This document shows positions 11,009 through 22,539 of a DNA stretch of 64,000 bases, in pieces. Within the stretch, counting starts at the first letter, position 1. Each line of letters opens with the position of its first letter. The position numbers and the translations under genes are program-made. The DNA is from Panagrolaimus kolymaensis (taxonomy: Eukaryota > Nematoda > Chromadorea > Rhabditida > Panagrolaimidae). The stretch covers positions 2,232,001 through 2,296,000 of the forward strand of contig JAJQJQ010000006.1 of NCBI GenBank assembly GCA_028622995.1. Direction: 5' to 3'. The notes under the pieces are model-generated. The model saw only the letters and a program-made list of their open reading frames with translations, made no database searches and had not been told where the DNA came from.

Positions 11009-13402
11009 ATTAAATTTGTGATGTTCAGTTATATTTAGTATTAAATGGTAATCGTGAAATCAAACCAAAAATGTAAGTTTCAAGTGAAAATTAAAAAACT
11101 TATTTTAAAATAATTTTTTTTAAAGTTTTTAATAATTTATAATCCCTTTAAACACCAACTTTTATTCGTTTAATGCAGTTAAAATATTTTCCCGAAACCC
11201 GTCCTATCCTCAATCCAGTTTTAAAAAAATGAAAAGAAAAAAGAAGAATTTTAGGCAATCATAAAAATAACCCATAAACAGTATCCAATGGCGCAACATT
11301 TTCCCTCTTCTTCCAAACCATTCAAAACAAAGACAATGTTGTTGTTGCATCGTTTACATCTTTCTTTATTTATTTTCTTTGTTGATTTCAAAAATGTCAT
11401 CATCCATTTCTTTCTTTTAAATAATAAACATTGAAATTTGTAGACATAAAAGGTTATTCCCCATGATTTCCAAATACGCCGCAGTTTTATAAAAAAAGAA
11501 ATAAATCAAATGAATGTAAGAATAAAAAAGGCATAAATTTGGTGTGCCAATGATCGAAGGAAAATTTGCAATGTTTCTTGGTGAATGGGTGAATGAAATC
11601 TTGCCAGCAGTGTTGTTCCTTTGCATTTTTTGCGCCCGTCGCCCGCTCGCCGCCCGACGCAATTCCAAAAAGTCGCCCGCGCTCGCCCGTGAGCCCGCCA
11701 ACTTTTGAATTTTCGCCCGTGCCCGCCCGTCGCCCGCAAAATTTTCGATTTTTTCTATTAAAAACCGATTTTTTTCGGTTAAAAATTTGAATTTTTTTAA
11801 TTTTTTCAAAAAGTTGCCCTCCGCCCGCTCGGCGCCCGCGAAATTTCCAAAACTCTGCCCGTCGCCCGCCCGCCGCCCGCGGGCGGGCGCTTGCGGGCGG
11901 CTCGCGGGCGGGCGTTTGGCGGGCGAGGAACATCACTGCTTGCCAGTTAAAAAAAAGATTTTGGGTTACATCTTAATCCAAAGACTCAGTTTTATTTATT
12001 CAGTTCGAGTGGCTAACATGGCTTTTATTTAAATGATAATACTAAATTGATTGAAAAACAATGAAGTACAGTTTTTTTTAAGTTAAAAATTTTGAAAATT
12101 CTTGTTTCAACAAAAAAGAAAATGAAAACCATTAAAGACTCTAGAAGTCATGACAGTTATAACTTAAAATATAAAAATTTTAAACTGAATTTACAATTCT
12201 TTAAAATTTAAAAAATGGATAATAAAAGTCTACGGGAATAGAATTATCTTCAAAATATAAAACAATATAAATGAAGAAAATAGTTCGTGTGCACAGTTTA
12301 ACATTAAATAAAAAATATATTAGCTTTCGTATCAATTTTTATTTTTAAACCTACAATATCTGTGTCTTCAGTTTTTTAAAGTACAATCCAATATTGTTTT
12401 TAGCACTCATGTGAAACAAACACCACCACAGTTTAAAAATAATTTAAAAAGAAAGAATGGCTACAAAAAATGGTGGTGTTTTATTTTACGAATCAAAATA
12501 AAATTTTTAAACTTTTTTATTGCGCATATTTATAGCGAATAATATTATTTGCTTATGTTTTGAGAAGGTGAAAACATCCATTGCAGTTTTTTTAATATAG
12601 ACATGAAACTCTTTCCACTCGGTTAATTTAGAATTACAAAAATCTTAGAGAATTCAGTTTAAAAAATTAAAAATTTGTATTAATAAATATTTCTTGCTTA
12701 AGTTTGTTCAAAAAAACCGTCACTTCAACAAACAAAAAAATCAAAGGTTAAAAGCTATTAAAACCAAAAAAGACAATTCAAACAGTTCCTTCTTATTTTT
12801 TGCAAAAAAAAAAAAACAATTTTGTAAATAACAAATTCAGCAAAATAAAAAGTAAAGAAAAAAGTAAGCAACTAAAAAATGAATCATCAATTTTTAAACG
12901 CACATAAACAAACAAATTGGACAAAGGCCAGCTTTTTTTTTTAAAATAATAATCTTACAAAAAAAATTCGCGAAGAAAAAAAAAGTGAACGAAATAAAAA
13001 ATTCTTACTAGTTTCCGCGCTTTTTTTATTTTTTGAATGCACAATTGAGAGAAGAAAAAAAATGGGAAGAAAGACACACACAATGATGCGTTTGTTTAGA
13101 AAAAAAAGAGTGAAGAAAGTATGGACTCAGTTTTTTCCAAGGTCAAAAAAAAGTGAATGAACAATAATAATCCACTTTGGTGTTTGTTGCTGCTTCCTTT
13201 TCTTCCTCCTCCCATCCATTTTTTAAACTCTATGTTTCGTACAAAAACCATTTTTTGAAATTGAAAAATGTAAAATTTTGTGAAAAAAAAAAATTGACTT
13301 TTTTGTATATCATTTTTGTTTTGAGTCGTGACAGTTATTAGTTAGTTGAAAGCAGGTGTTAACAAATTTTATCCTTCATCCTTTTTATAGACTTCTAAAA
13401 AA
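11009..13402. other. Intergenic CAGTT array and calpain upstream region
   Basis: Holds a hAT-like MITE (11608-11938), about 20 plus-strand CAGTT motifs, and from about 12.7 kb onwards long A runs. The calpain promoter must lie near 13.1-13.4 kb. A TTTTTATAG just before 13391 looks like an acceptor, suitable for a trans-spliced leader or a 5' UTR intron. No RNA gene was seen. Confidence 0.5.
11608..11938. mobile_element. hAT-like MITE with GC-rich interior
   Basis: Termini are CAGTGTTGTTCCT and AGGAACATCACTG, inverted repeats beginning CAGTG as in hAT elements. It is flanked by an exact 8-bp direct duplication CTTGCCAG (11600-11607 and 11939-11946), the hAT target-site length. The interior has no transposase. 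It consists of GCCCGCCC/CGCCCGT-type repeats on the left, an AT centre, and repeats of the same kind ending in GGGCGGGCG on the right, partly palindromic. This GC content is extreme against the AT-rich background. The duplicated target ends in CAG and is followed by TTAAAA, so the element landed inside a CAGTT array member. Confidence 0.9.
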
Positions 13403-15894
13403 ATGTCCGGCGACGAATATGAATATAACGCCGATGACGGAGATGAATATGAAGATGCTGGAGGCGGTGGAGGTGGAGATGATGATTATGCCCAAGATGA
13501 TGATGACGAAGAAAATGGTGATCAGGGGCAATATAATGACCAACAAGGGAATGATGATTATCAAGGGGAAGAATATTATGAAGATGAGCCACCACCTGAG
13601 GAAGAAAATGAAGCCCAGGAAGAGCCAGAAGATGATTCACAAGACCATCAAGAGCAACAGGAAGAAGAAGCAGACGATTATCAATCCTATGATTACCATG
13701 ACGATCCAACATTAGCTGAAGATGAAGCCCCTCCAGCTTCTGCAGAAACAAATTATGTTGAAGGTGATGATGCTCCAGCTCATTTACCTATAGATTTTGA
13801 GAATATGTTTAAAGGTGCTCTTGATGGATTTGGTGGTGGTTCAATTGGTGATATAATGGGAACAATTGAAAATATTACAAGTGGAAGTGGTGGATTAACT
13901 AATATTATGGCTAGTGGAGGTCTAGCTGCTTTAGCTTCAGGGTTAATTGCAAATGCTGCACATCATTTTCTTAATATCAATCCTGATACTGGAAGAATTA
14001 TTGGATCCATAGCAGGAAATTTAATTTTTAATATGGGTGGCCAACATAATTCCCTCAGTGATATTGGTAAAATAGTTTTGGATAATATTATAAGTGGAAA
14101 ATTTAGACGTGATGTATGTTCATAAATTTTTATTATATATATTTTTAATATTTTTCTAATATAAGAATTTTTTTTAGATAGTTCCATTTGTTTCTCCACA
14201 TCCTGGAATGCCAAGCTTCAATCTCGTATTTCAAGTTGAACGAGATAAATGCCTTCGAGAACAACGACTTTTTGAAGATCCTGAATTTCCTGCGCAAGAT
14301 TCAAGCTTGTATTTTAGTAGACGACCCAAACAACAAATTGAATGGCTACGTCCTGGAGTTAGTAATTTTCCTAAAACCAAATAGAAAAATCTTTAAAAAT
14401 TAATAAACACTTTGTTTTTCAGCAAATTGATAATGATCCCCAATTAATTGTTTCCGGTCAATCAAGATTTGATGTTGTTCAAGGAGCTTTGGGAGATTGT
14501 TGGTTATTAGCTGCTGCAGCAAATTTAACTCTTCGCGACGAATTATTTTATCGTGTAGTTCCACCTGATCAAAGTTTCATTGAAAATTATGCTGGTATAT
14601 TTCATTTTCAATTTTGGAGATATGGACATTGGGTGGATGTGGTAATTGATGATCGCCTTCCAACTTCAAATGGTGAATTAATTTATATGCATTCTGATTC
14701 AGTAAATGAATTTTGGAGTGCTTTACTTGAAAAAGCTTATGCCAAACTTTATGGATCGTATGAAGCTTTAAAAGGTGGATCCACAGCTGAAGCATTGGAA
14801 GATTTTACTGGCGGATTAATTGAATATTTTGAAGTTAAAGAAGTTTCAAAAGAACAACTTTTGGCGGTTTTAGTTCGAGGCTTTCAAATGGGTTCCCTTT
14901 TTGGGTGTAGCATTGATGCTGATCCAAATGTTAAAGAAGCTCGAATGGAAACGGGATTAGTTCGAGGTCATGCTTATAGTGTGACAGCCCTTCAAACCGT
15001 TCATGGACCTCATGGAGATACTTTACTCCTTCGAATTCGAAATCCATGGGGTAATGAACAAGAATGGAATGGAGCATGGTCGGATAATTCTAACGAATGG
15101 CAATATATTTCTGAAGAAGAAAAGCATAAAATTGAATTCACTCGTCGAGATGATGGAGAATTTTGGATGGCATTTGATGATTTTTATACACATTTTGAAC
15201 AACTTGAAAATTGCAATCTGGGTCCAGAAGTTATGAATGAAATTGCAGAAATGACCGGAGTTGATGCAGCTAAAGAAGCCACAGCTTGGACTAGTTTCAT
15301 CACCGATGGTGGATGGAATAGTCGTCAAGGCACTGCAGGAGGATGCAGAAATTATATTGGTAAGCAACAACATTTAACAAGCTCTCAAACAAAACAACCT
15401 CAGAATATATAAACATTATTTCTAAATATTATTAATTTTAGATACTTTCCCAAATAATCCTCAATATGGAACTTATTTATCCCTCGCTCATGGAAATGTT
15501 GAAAATGATGGCAAATGCACAGTCATTACAGCCGTTTTACAAAAATATCGTCGAGAACTTCGAACTCAAGGTTTAGATTCCCTTGCAATTGGTTTTGCCG
15601 TTTATGAACTCGGATCATATGGAACAACAGGTCGAAAACAAGATAGTTCATTCTTCGAGCAAAATAAACCAGTTGCTAAAAATCCTACTTTTATTAATCT
15701 TCGAGAAGTAAGTTTTACAATATTCAAAATTTTGATAAAATTATTAATTTGCTTTTTTTTAGGTAACAGCTCGATTTCGTTTACCTCCTGGAAATTATAT
15801 AATTGTTCCATCCACGTATGAGCCTAATGAAGATGCGGATTTCCTACTTAGAGTTTATTGCAGTGGAGATATTAAAGCTCAACAAGTTGGATAA
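13403..15894 (+). CDS. clp-1: Calpain-type cysteine protease, CLP-1-like
   Basis: Five exons: 13403 to about 14113, then about 14178-14360, 14423-15361, 15442-15707 and 15763-15894. The N-terminus is Asp/Glu/Gly/Tyr-rich for about 130 residues, then Gly-rich with [14 protein letters not shown] and [15 protein letters not shown], as in nematode CLP-1 and unlike vertebrate calpains. The catalytic domain has Cys in [10 protein letters not shown] (14490s), His in RGHAYSVTA and Asn in [13 protein letters not shown], so the triad is intact. The last exons form the calpain beta-sandwich domain ([31 protein letters not shown]). There is no EF-hand penta domain. In C. elegans, CLP-1 acts in muscle integrity and necrosis; function here is inferred. 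Introns are short and free of CAGTT motifs. About 740 residues. Confidence 0.92.
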
Positions 15895-16644
15895 ACTTTT
15901 GTTAAAGCAATGAAATTGTTTAAATAAACATGGGTAATTATAAAGGTTGTGGGTATTACTTAATCGATGCATAATATTAAAAATTATAATCATAATAATT
16001 TATTTATTTTTCTTATGTCGTAATAAACTATTTTTAAGGAAAATACATACGCCACAATAAATGAGTAAGACTATGGACATATATGACAACCATAGCTTTA
16101 ATGCAAGTTGGGTTATTGAGAAGAAAAGATAGTCAGAAACAAAATTAATGAAGGTGCAAATTTTTAACTTCAATGCCTAACTTTAGTATGCAAACATGGA
16201 AATGTTTTTAGTATTGCCACCAGGGGTGAGCGGAAGTGGCTTTTCCTTAAACGGAAGGAACCGGAAACGGAACCGAGGAAGTTCGGCGGAAGCGGAAACG
16301 GAAAAGGAAATTGAAAATGCCCGGAATTCCGCGGAAACGGAAACGGAACGGAAATTTTGTATTAGAATTTTCTTTTTTTAAGCTTACGCGGAAGCGGAAA
16401 CGGAAGCGGAAACGGAAGCGGAAATTTAAATTTTTTTTTACGGAAGCGGAAACGGAAGTAAAAAAACCACGGAATTCCACGGAAACGGAAGCGGAATTCC
16501 GCTCACCCCTGATTGCCACAAGTATTTCGATAAAACAGTGTGATTTAGTCCAAGTCATTCAACAACAAGAAAAAGTAACAAAGAATAATTAATTTTATTG
16601 TTTACAATTACAATAAATAAAACATAATGGAATATAAATATATT
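15895..16644. other. Convergent intergenic region with a MITE
   Basis: Spacer between convergent calpain and Rpn6 genes. It contains a hAT-like MITE at 16221-16511. AATAAA-type signals occur shortly after 15894 and near 16615. Nothing else was seen. Confidence 0.55.
16221..16511. mobile_element. hAT-like MITE with purine-rich repeat interior
   Basis: Terminal inverted repeats CAGGGGTGAGCGGAA and TTCCGCTCACCCCTG are exact. The element is flanked by an exact 8-bp target duplication ATTGCCAC (16213-16220 and 16512-16519). The interior is almost entirely degenerate CGGAAGCGGAAACGG repeats on the plus strand, a nearly homopurine tract of about 280 bp, with no coding capacity. The terminal CAGGG and 8-bp duplication identify the hAT superfamily. 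It is a different family from the copy at 11608-11938 but shares the repeat-filled design. Confidence 0.92.
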
Positions 16645-18088
16645 TTAATAACGAATTTTTGAAGCACGAGCATAAAGAGCATCAACAGTTTCATTCAAAG
16701 CTTGAAGCGCTTCAATACTAAGTTGGTAAGTTCGATCAGGAACAGGAGCATTAAAGATAATCAAAATTCCTTTTCCTTGATCCAAGCAGCATAAAAAATA
16801 TGAAAGTTAGAAAAGTAACAGTAGAAGCTAAAGAAAAAAGCTTACCAGAAAGTTTTCGATCAAGAATCATTTGAGAAAGCTTACGTTCAACTTTATCACT
16901 TGTCATACCAATGGTTTTAGCGAGATGAGAAATTTCAACATGTGAATATGGAGTAACAAGGCGGCATATATCCTTTTCTAACATAGTTGAACTTAATGAA
17001 TTGAGGTGTTGACGAATGACCACATCCTTCTTTAGCATATCACCATACTTGTCTAATACAGCATTGAATTCAGCTAAAGAGCGATTCTTTGCAGATTTTG
17101 AGATGGAAACCATAGCATCAATTTCTGATGAAGAATATTTGTGAGCGGTCTTATGCATAAGGAGGTTCTTGATTTCATCATAATTACCAATCATGATTTG
17201 ACAAAGAAGCATATATTTTAGTCCACGAAGAGCACCATCTTTATCAGTGACAGAATCATAGCCTTCCAAAGCTTCAAAGAAGTATGAAAAAGCCGTCTTG
17301 AAATCACCTTCTTCACCAGCATGAATGATACCAGATTGCATATCCAAAGCAGCTTGCATCTTTGGTGAAACATATAATCCATTTGCAATTGTTCGAGCAG
17401 CAATCAAATATGTTTTAGCTTTGCTATGAGATGATAAAGCATAATAAGCTTTGCTGTTTTCAAGATGGACTTCGATGATGAGATCTTTATCATCCAAACG
17501 TTTGAGTTCATGAATTATTTCATTTGCCAATTGATTTGCAGCAGTATAACGACCAAGATCATTTAAGAGACGAACAAGGCGAGCTTGAAGAGTTTGACGA
17601 AGATAAACACGATTTTGATCTTTTGCCCATTGAACACATTCATTACAAACATTAACCTAAAAAGGTAAGAACATAATAAAGACAAAAACCAAGAAAAGCA
17701 AAATCCAAAAAGTGGCAATAATCAAACTTACTTTAACGTTATCATCACCAACTGGAATCTTTAAGCAAAGTTCAATAAGAGCTTTGATGATTTTGACTGA
17801 TTTTGCAGAACCAATTGAAACCAAAAATGGACGAGCATCTTGAATGAGAGTTCGCAAAGCTTCCAATTCATGTGAATCAGCTAAAAGTTTTCCAAGTTTG
17901 AGAAGAGATTCTTCACGCTTTTTGATGTCTTCTGTAGCGTTGGATAATGAAGTTTGAACTAAAAATGAAAAGGTCAAAGAGGAAGAAAAAAGAGTTGAAA
18001 AAAAAGTACCATATTTTGTAAGTTCAGCGAGTTCATTATTTGAAGCAGGAGAAACAGCCACTTGAGAAACGATTACAGGAGTTGCCAT
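16645..18088 (-). CDS. rpn-6: 26S proteasome non-ATPase subunit Rpn6 (PSMD11)
   Basis: Exons about 18088-18011, 17958-17734, 17655-16845 and 16785-16645 encode roughly 420 residues, the normal Rpn6 length. The protein starts MATPVIVSQVAVS, has PCI/TPR-type helical repeats (SKAKTYLIAARTIANGLY; MQSGIIHAGEEGDFKTAFSY), then a PCI winged helix with VEISHLAKTIGM and VERKLSQMILDRKL. It ends LDQGKGILIIFNAP...YARASKIRY, the Rpn6-type C-terminus, which distinguishes it from Rpn5. Rpn6 bridges the 19S lid and the 20S core. It is divergent from the phosphatase gene at 18375 with 286 bp between starts, so the two may share a promoter region. Confidence 0.93.
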
Positions 18089-18374
18089 TTTTGCGTTTAA
18101 CAGATGAGTGAAACTGACGAAAATTTGAGAAACATGTTGTGTATTTATAGACATCAAAAAATAATGCTAATTTTCATTCTCGTTTCAAGCAGAAACCTTT
18201 TTTCTTCGCTTGAAAAAAATGATTGTCTTTGTTTCATGCAAATTGGCATTTTACTCGTTCACACACTTTTTTCTCATTTCCATTCTTTCTTGCAAGTTTG
18301 AAGCTGTTTCATTTCATTTTCTTCATCACTTTGTTTTCATTTCGGTCGTCAAAAAAGAAAGCTTCTTTCAAAAA
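18089..18374. promoter_or_regulatory. Divergent promoter region, rpn-6 and PTP
   Basis: 286 bp separate the two divergent start codons. TTTC/CTTT-rich pyrimidine stretches dominate on the plus strand close to 18230-18370. No specific factor site is claimed. Confidence 0.35.
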
Positions 18375-19512
18375 ATGTCAAAAGAAAAAAATGATGAAGA
18401 ACCTCGCCCAACTGGAGTTGAAGATGATCAATCCGAAGAAGAAGACAATAAGAAGGAAGTAGTCTCTGCAACGCCTCAAGAAGTCATCGATGAAATCAAT
18501 TCCAAAGGTGAAAGTATTGTTCAAGAATGGCATGAAGTTATCACAAAAAATCCACCGAAAATTGATGCAATGTTAGAACCAGCCAATATTGTGAAGAATC
18601 GTTTTCCAAATGTTCTTTTATATGATAAAACTCGGGTTAAAATCCGTGATAAATTTGGTAATGATTATTATCATGCTAGCTTGGTTGATAGTTATGATAA
18701 AGCTGGTAAGTTTATTCTTCTTATTTAATGATTAATACATTGATTTTATTTTAGGTGGATACATACTTGCTCAAGCACCATTTGAAGATCAAACTGAAAC
18801 GGATTTTTGGCGAATGTGTTATCAAACTAAACCATCTATCATCGTTTTATTAACATCTTTACTTGGAACTGGTGGAAAACGTATGGCAAAGAATTTTTGG
18901 CCTAATGCTAAACAAGAACGTGAATTTTGTGATGGTAATATTAAAGTTCGATGTACTGGAATGGATCAAGTAAATTTTGTTTTTTCTTTTCTTTAATAGT
19001 GTGTCAATTTATAGGATCGTGATCATGATACTTATGAACTTTTAATGTCTGGACCTAATTCTCGTAAAGGTAGTGGCACTCGAACTCAACTTATTCAATT
19101 TCGTAAATGGGTTGATGATCGTCAAATTCCTGATAACTTGCTTGAATTTCGTGCTATTGTAAATCTTTCATTTCAACTATATTTCATTATTGATTTTTGT
19201 CTTTTTTTTTAGCTCAAAATCAATCAACATCGTGCAGAAAAAGATGAAAGAGCTGGAAGTGTTTTAATGTTTGTATGCCCATCTGGAGTTCATCGAGCTG
19301 GTACTTTAGCTGCAATGGATATTATTCTTGATCGAATTTCTGCTGAAAAGAAAGTTGGATTGATTGAAACCATTTCACTTTTACGCAAGCAACGCTATGG
19401 ATGTTTCACTCATTTTGAACACTACTCCCATGTCGCTGATCTCATTGTTCGTCATGCTGTTTCTTCTGGAATCGTTGATCCAACTTGCATCGGTGTTCGC
19501 AAAAAAAATTAA
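18375..19512 (+). CDS. Nematode-type protein tyrosine phosphatase
   Basis: Four exons (18375-18704, 18755-18969, 19015-19160, 19213-19512) encode about 330 residues. An acidic/Ser-rich N-terminus of about 40 residues precedes a classical PTP domain: KNRFPNVLLYDKTRV, NDYYHASLVD, GYILAQAPFEDQTETDFWRM (the usual YIATQGP-like motif), a WVDD loop (19108, with the general-acid Asp retained), and the P-loop VCPSGVHRAGT (about 19273). The catalytic Cys and Arg of CX5R are present, but the preceding His is Val and the loop Ala is Ser. Such divergent P-loops are common in the large nematode, often sperm-enriched, PTP family. It may have reduced activity or bind phosphotyrosine. No membrane segment is seen. 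Confidence 0.85.
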
Positions 19513-20181
19513 CTATGTTTTTTATTTTGTGCTTTTGTATGTATGTATTTTTTGTAATGTAAGATACTGTAATAAATCTAATTTACTTTTTTTATAAACT
19601 GCCTTTTTGTTTGATTATTTTTATTTGTAAAAGTTTAAAGGTTTATTCTAATGTAACAGTAACTCTATGATTTTTTAATTTAATTTAAAGATCCGGAATC
19701 AAAGGTTTCATTAAATGAAAATTCTAAGAAATGCATCAAAACGTAAATACCAGGAAAAGATATTTATTTTGTGGATTTACGTGTTTAGTATTTATAAAAT
19801 TTAATGGTTTTCGAGTAACTTTAATCATCGCCCGCTTTTTTGTTTAATTAAATTAATGACTAATTTTTTCTATGTCAACAAATTATATTTTTCTTATTCG
19901 CTTATCTTGTTTTTTTCCCTTAAAAATTTTGATTCATTTTTAAAATATTCCCAAAACTCATTCTAGCCTTCACTTATCGATGCTATGTAATTTTTGCAAG
20001 ATTATGTGGTAAGTATTGGTTTTTCACAATGGAATACATTTTTCTAGGAAAATTTAGAATGAATGGTGTTTACGTGATTGATTGGCTATGGAATTTTTTG
20101 GAAATTATCGAGAGGTTTTCAATATTAAAAATTTTTATTTTTGCTTTACAAATTTTAGAAAGGGTAAAACAATCAAATTTT
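19513..20181. other. Convergent intergenic region
   Basis: Spacer between the PTP gene and the first collagen gene. An AATAAA occurs at about 19570 after the PTP stop. No gene or repeat was seen; the CAGTT array is absent here. Confidence 0.5.
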
Positions 20182-21423
20182 TTATGCACGTCCTCGACGG
20201 TATGGTCCTCCACGACCACGTGGTGGGCAAGGACAATAGGCAGCATCGCTTCCAGGAACACCGGAAGATCCAGGAGCACCAGGCATACTAAATAAAAAAA
20301 GTTAGTTTATTAAAAGAAAAATAAATCTTATACCCATCATTTCCTGGAGCGCCAGGGTTTCCAGAAGGTCCAGGTGGACCTTGTGGGCCAGGTTGGCCTG
20401 GTTGAGCAGGGCCACCGGGTTGACCAGGTTGTCCAGGATTTCCCATTGGGCCAGGTGGACCTTTAGGTCCAGGTTGGCTGCTTGAACGAGTTCCAGGTGC
20501 ACCAGGTTGACCATCGGGACCAGGATTGCCAGGGCCACCAGGAGCTCCAGCATCACCAGGTGGACCAGGAGGTCCAGGTTGGCCTGGTCCACCACCATAT
20601 CCAGGAGCGCCAGGTTGTCCATCGGGTCCAGGAGGGCCAGCTATAAAATGGAAAGAATGAATCTTATTTTTTTAAAAGCTACATAGTCAAGGCTTATGTG
20701 ACATTTGATTTTTGGATGACCGTCAAAAAATTTTTAGTCGATATTTCCTCTCTTTTTTTCCCGCAGATATCGATATATCACAAAGTCATGGATATGTTAT
20801 TAACTTACCATTTCCGGGAGCTCCAGGTGGTCCAGGAGGTCCTCCAGGGCATGAGATGCATCCATTTTTGCCACTGTCATAAGTTAATGCAACACCATTA
20901 GCCCCTTGTTGTCCAGGAGTGCCAGGCATACCATCATCTCCAGGAGCACCAGGTTGACCAGGAGGACCAGGAGGTCCACGAGGGCAATTGCTTGCTCGAG
21001 CGCCACAGTCTACAATTATTTATTTGTTTGATTCTCAAACTCTTTTTCTTTAAACTTACTGCATCCACCACCACCACCGCCTCCACCTGCGCTTCCACCA
21101 AAGTGATTTACTCCCGCATTTTCAGCATATTGACGTTTAACTCTACCAAAGAAAGCAGAAAAAGTTTTAGGTTCGCTGGATTCATGATGTTGGGGTTGTT
21201 GTTGTTCACCTGCAGGAACTTTACCTTGAACATAAACCATATCTCTCCATGCATCATTGGAATAAACTTTAAATTCTTCCATATCTTGCATGATTTCATC
21301 ATAGAAACTATTGATGTCATTAAAAAGTACCGCAACACCAATCAAACAACCAAGAATAACTATTCCACTTCCAGCTGAAGCAAAAAGCACAAATGCTTTT
21401 GTGCCGCTTGTTGAAGACGACAT
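20182..21423 (-). CDS. Cuticle collagen 1
   Basis: Four exons (about 21423-21060, 21009-20809, 20641-20333, 20287-20182). The protein starts [20 protein letters not shown] with a hydrophobic N-terminal segment (signal anchor) and the nematode cuticle collagen N domain ([17 protein letters not shown]...WRDM). A furin-type site RVKR (about 21145) comes next, then a Gly-rich stretch, a Cys cluster (GCNCG) and two Gly-X-Y blocks interrupted by [17 protein letters not shown]. The C-terminal Gly-X-Y block ends in [13 protein letters not shown] plus a basic tail. Cys pairs flanking the triple-helical blocks are the standard arrangement for trimer cross-linking in the cuticle. A second collagen lies 1.1 kb upstream in the same direction. 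Confidence 0.92.
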
Positions 21424-22539
21424 CTTTATGGTGGGGGGAAGGAAGAAACCCGACAGAAATGTGAAGATACAAAACTTTTCCATTTTCTTTATATACTCGG
21501 CCAAAAATGATTTGAAACAGGTTACATTGTGGCCTACTTGACAATAAAAATGAAACACTATTACTGTTTCCGGATTGTTTTGCTATTAATTTGAAATAAG
21601 TATAATAAAATAAAAAAATTAGTTCAAGTATATACGTATGTTTTTACTTTTTACGCCTGAGGCAAATGAGTCTTTTTTTATTTTATTTCTTTTTGTTTTC
21701 CTTTTCTCTTTCTTTGACTTTCTTCGTTTTTCATTTTTTCAACAAAAAAAAAATGCTGCTAATAAAAAAGTGGTCGCAGTTTTACGTTTTTTTCCTTCGC
21801 GAATTTTTTTTTGCAATTGCGAAAGTGAAAAAGAAAAGCGTGCAATTTCTTTTTGCTTTTTGTGTTTGAAGTTTATTAACTTTTTAACAATTAAAATGTG
21901 AACTTTGATGTAACAGTTTAAAACGAGGATAAAAATTTTAAATTCATAATCGATTCTTGGATGACATAAGAGTCTAATTTTTATTTATAAAGATTCGTTT
22001 TTCGAGATTTTTTATTGGGGGATTGAAATCACAAACAGATGAATGAATCAAAATCGTCATCAGTTAATTTATTCTCGAAAAGTGAGATGAATGTTCAGTT
22101 AAAAATAGAGAAAGCTATGTATTATTTTGTTCCACAAAATAGTGACCTCGTTAAGTTTAAAAAAATTTTAAAATTTTGAAAAATGGAGTTTAAAAAATTA
22201 TTCAACGATTCTTGTACGACTCAGTTTTGTTTATAATTTTTTTTAAAATCTACAAAAATTAAATTTAAACTATCAATTGTTTAATCTTTGATAAATGTAT
22301 CGGTAGTTTCTAAATAACATTTATGTATATAAAAATATACTTTTTTCTGAGTGAACTTTCAACAATTTTAAGAAGAAAAATATAAAAAGTTCTTTTTTTG
22401 TATGAACTCGAAAAATACGCTCGCTTGCAGTGAATTCTTTATTTTTTAAATCTTTTGTCACATTAAATTTATGATGAAAAATTCAAATTACAGTTTAAAT
22501 TCAGTATGCTTGCTTATAAGCATATTTTTGCTGCTTTAT
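21424..22539. other. Intergenic, sparse CAGTT motifs
   Basis: Upstream region of collagen 1 and downstream region of collagen 2. Long T runs occur at 21670-21870. Plus-strand CAGTT copies resume at about 21777, 21914, 22061, 22096, 22222 and 22491. No gene was supported. Confidence 0.5.

Larger units (their letters stand above)
6783..13332 (+). repeat. CAGTT array, left domain part 1
   Basis: About 48 copies by eye of CAGTT, usually continuing as T/A runs (CAGTTTTTTAAA style), all on the plus strand. They occupy the spacer upstream of 7052, the introns of TAF4 (for example 7447, 7525, 7573, 7603, 7755, 7856, 9133, 9157, 9197, 9228, 9310, 9408, 9466, 9565, 9593, 9641 and 9933) and the 10.2-13.3 kb intergenic region. 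Spacing is mostly 45-110 bp and intervening sequence is unique. A mixed-composition stretch of about 20-30 nt usually precedes each motif and an AT-rich stretch follows. The reverse-complement motif is almost absent (one clear case near 12184). Exons are essentially free of it. The motif is antisense to TAF4, so it is not a splice signal. Confidence 0.8.

Noticed and set aside
11417..12032. ORFs across the GC-rich hAT MITE
   Set aside because: They come from GCCCGC repeat units; target duplications mark the segment as an element.
13356..13751. ORFs overlapping the calpain N-terminus on both strands
   Set aside because: Low-complexity GAT/GAA codons open other frames; the calpain frame is continuous with the catalytic domain.
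16196..16592. Arg/Lys-rich ORFs at the second MITE
   Set aside because: Products of CGGAAG repeats inside the hAT-like element.
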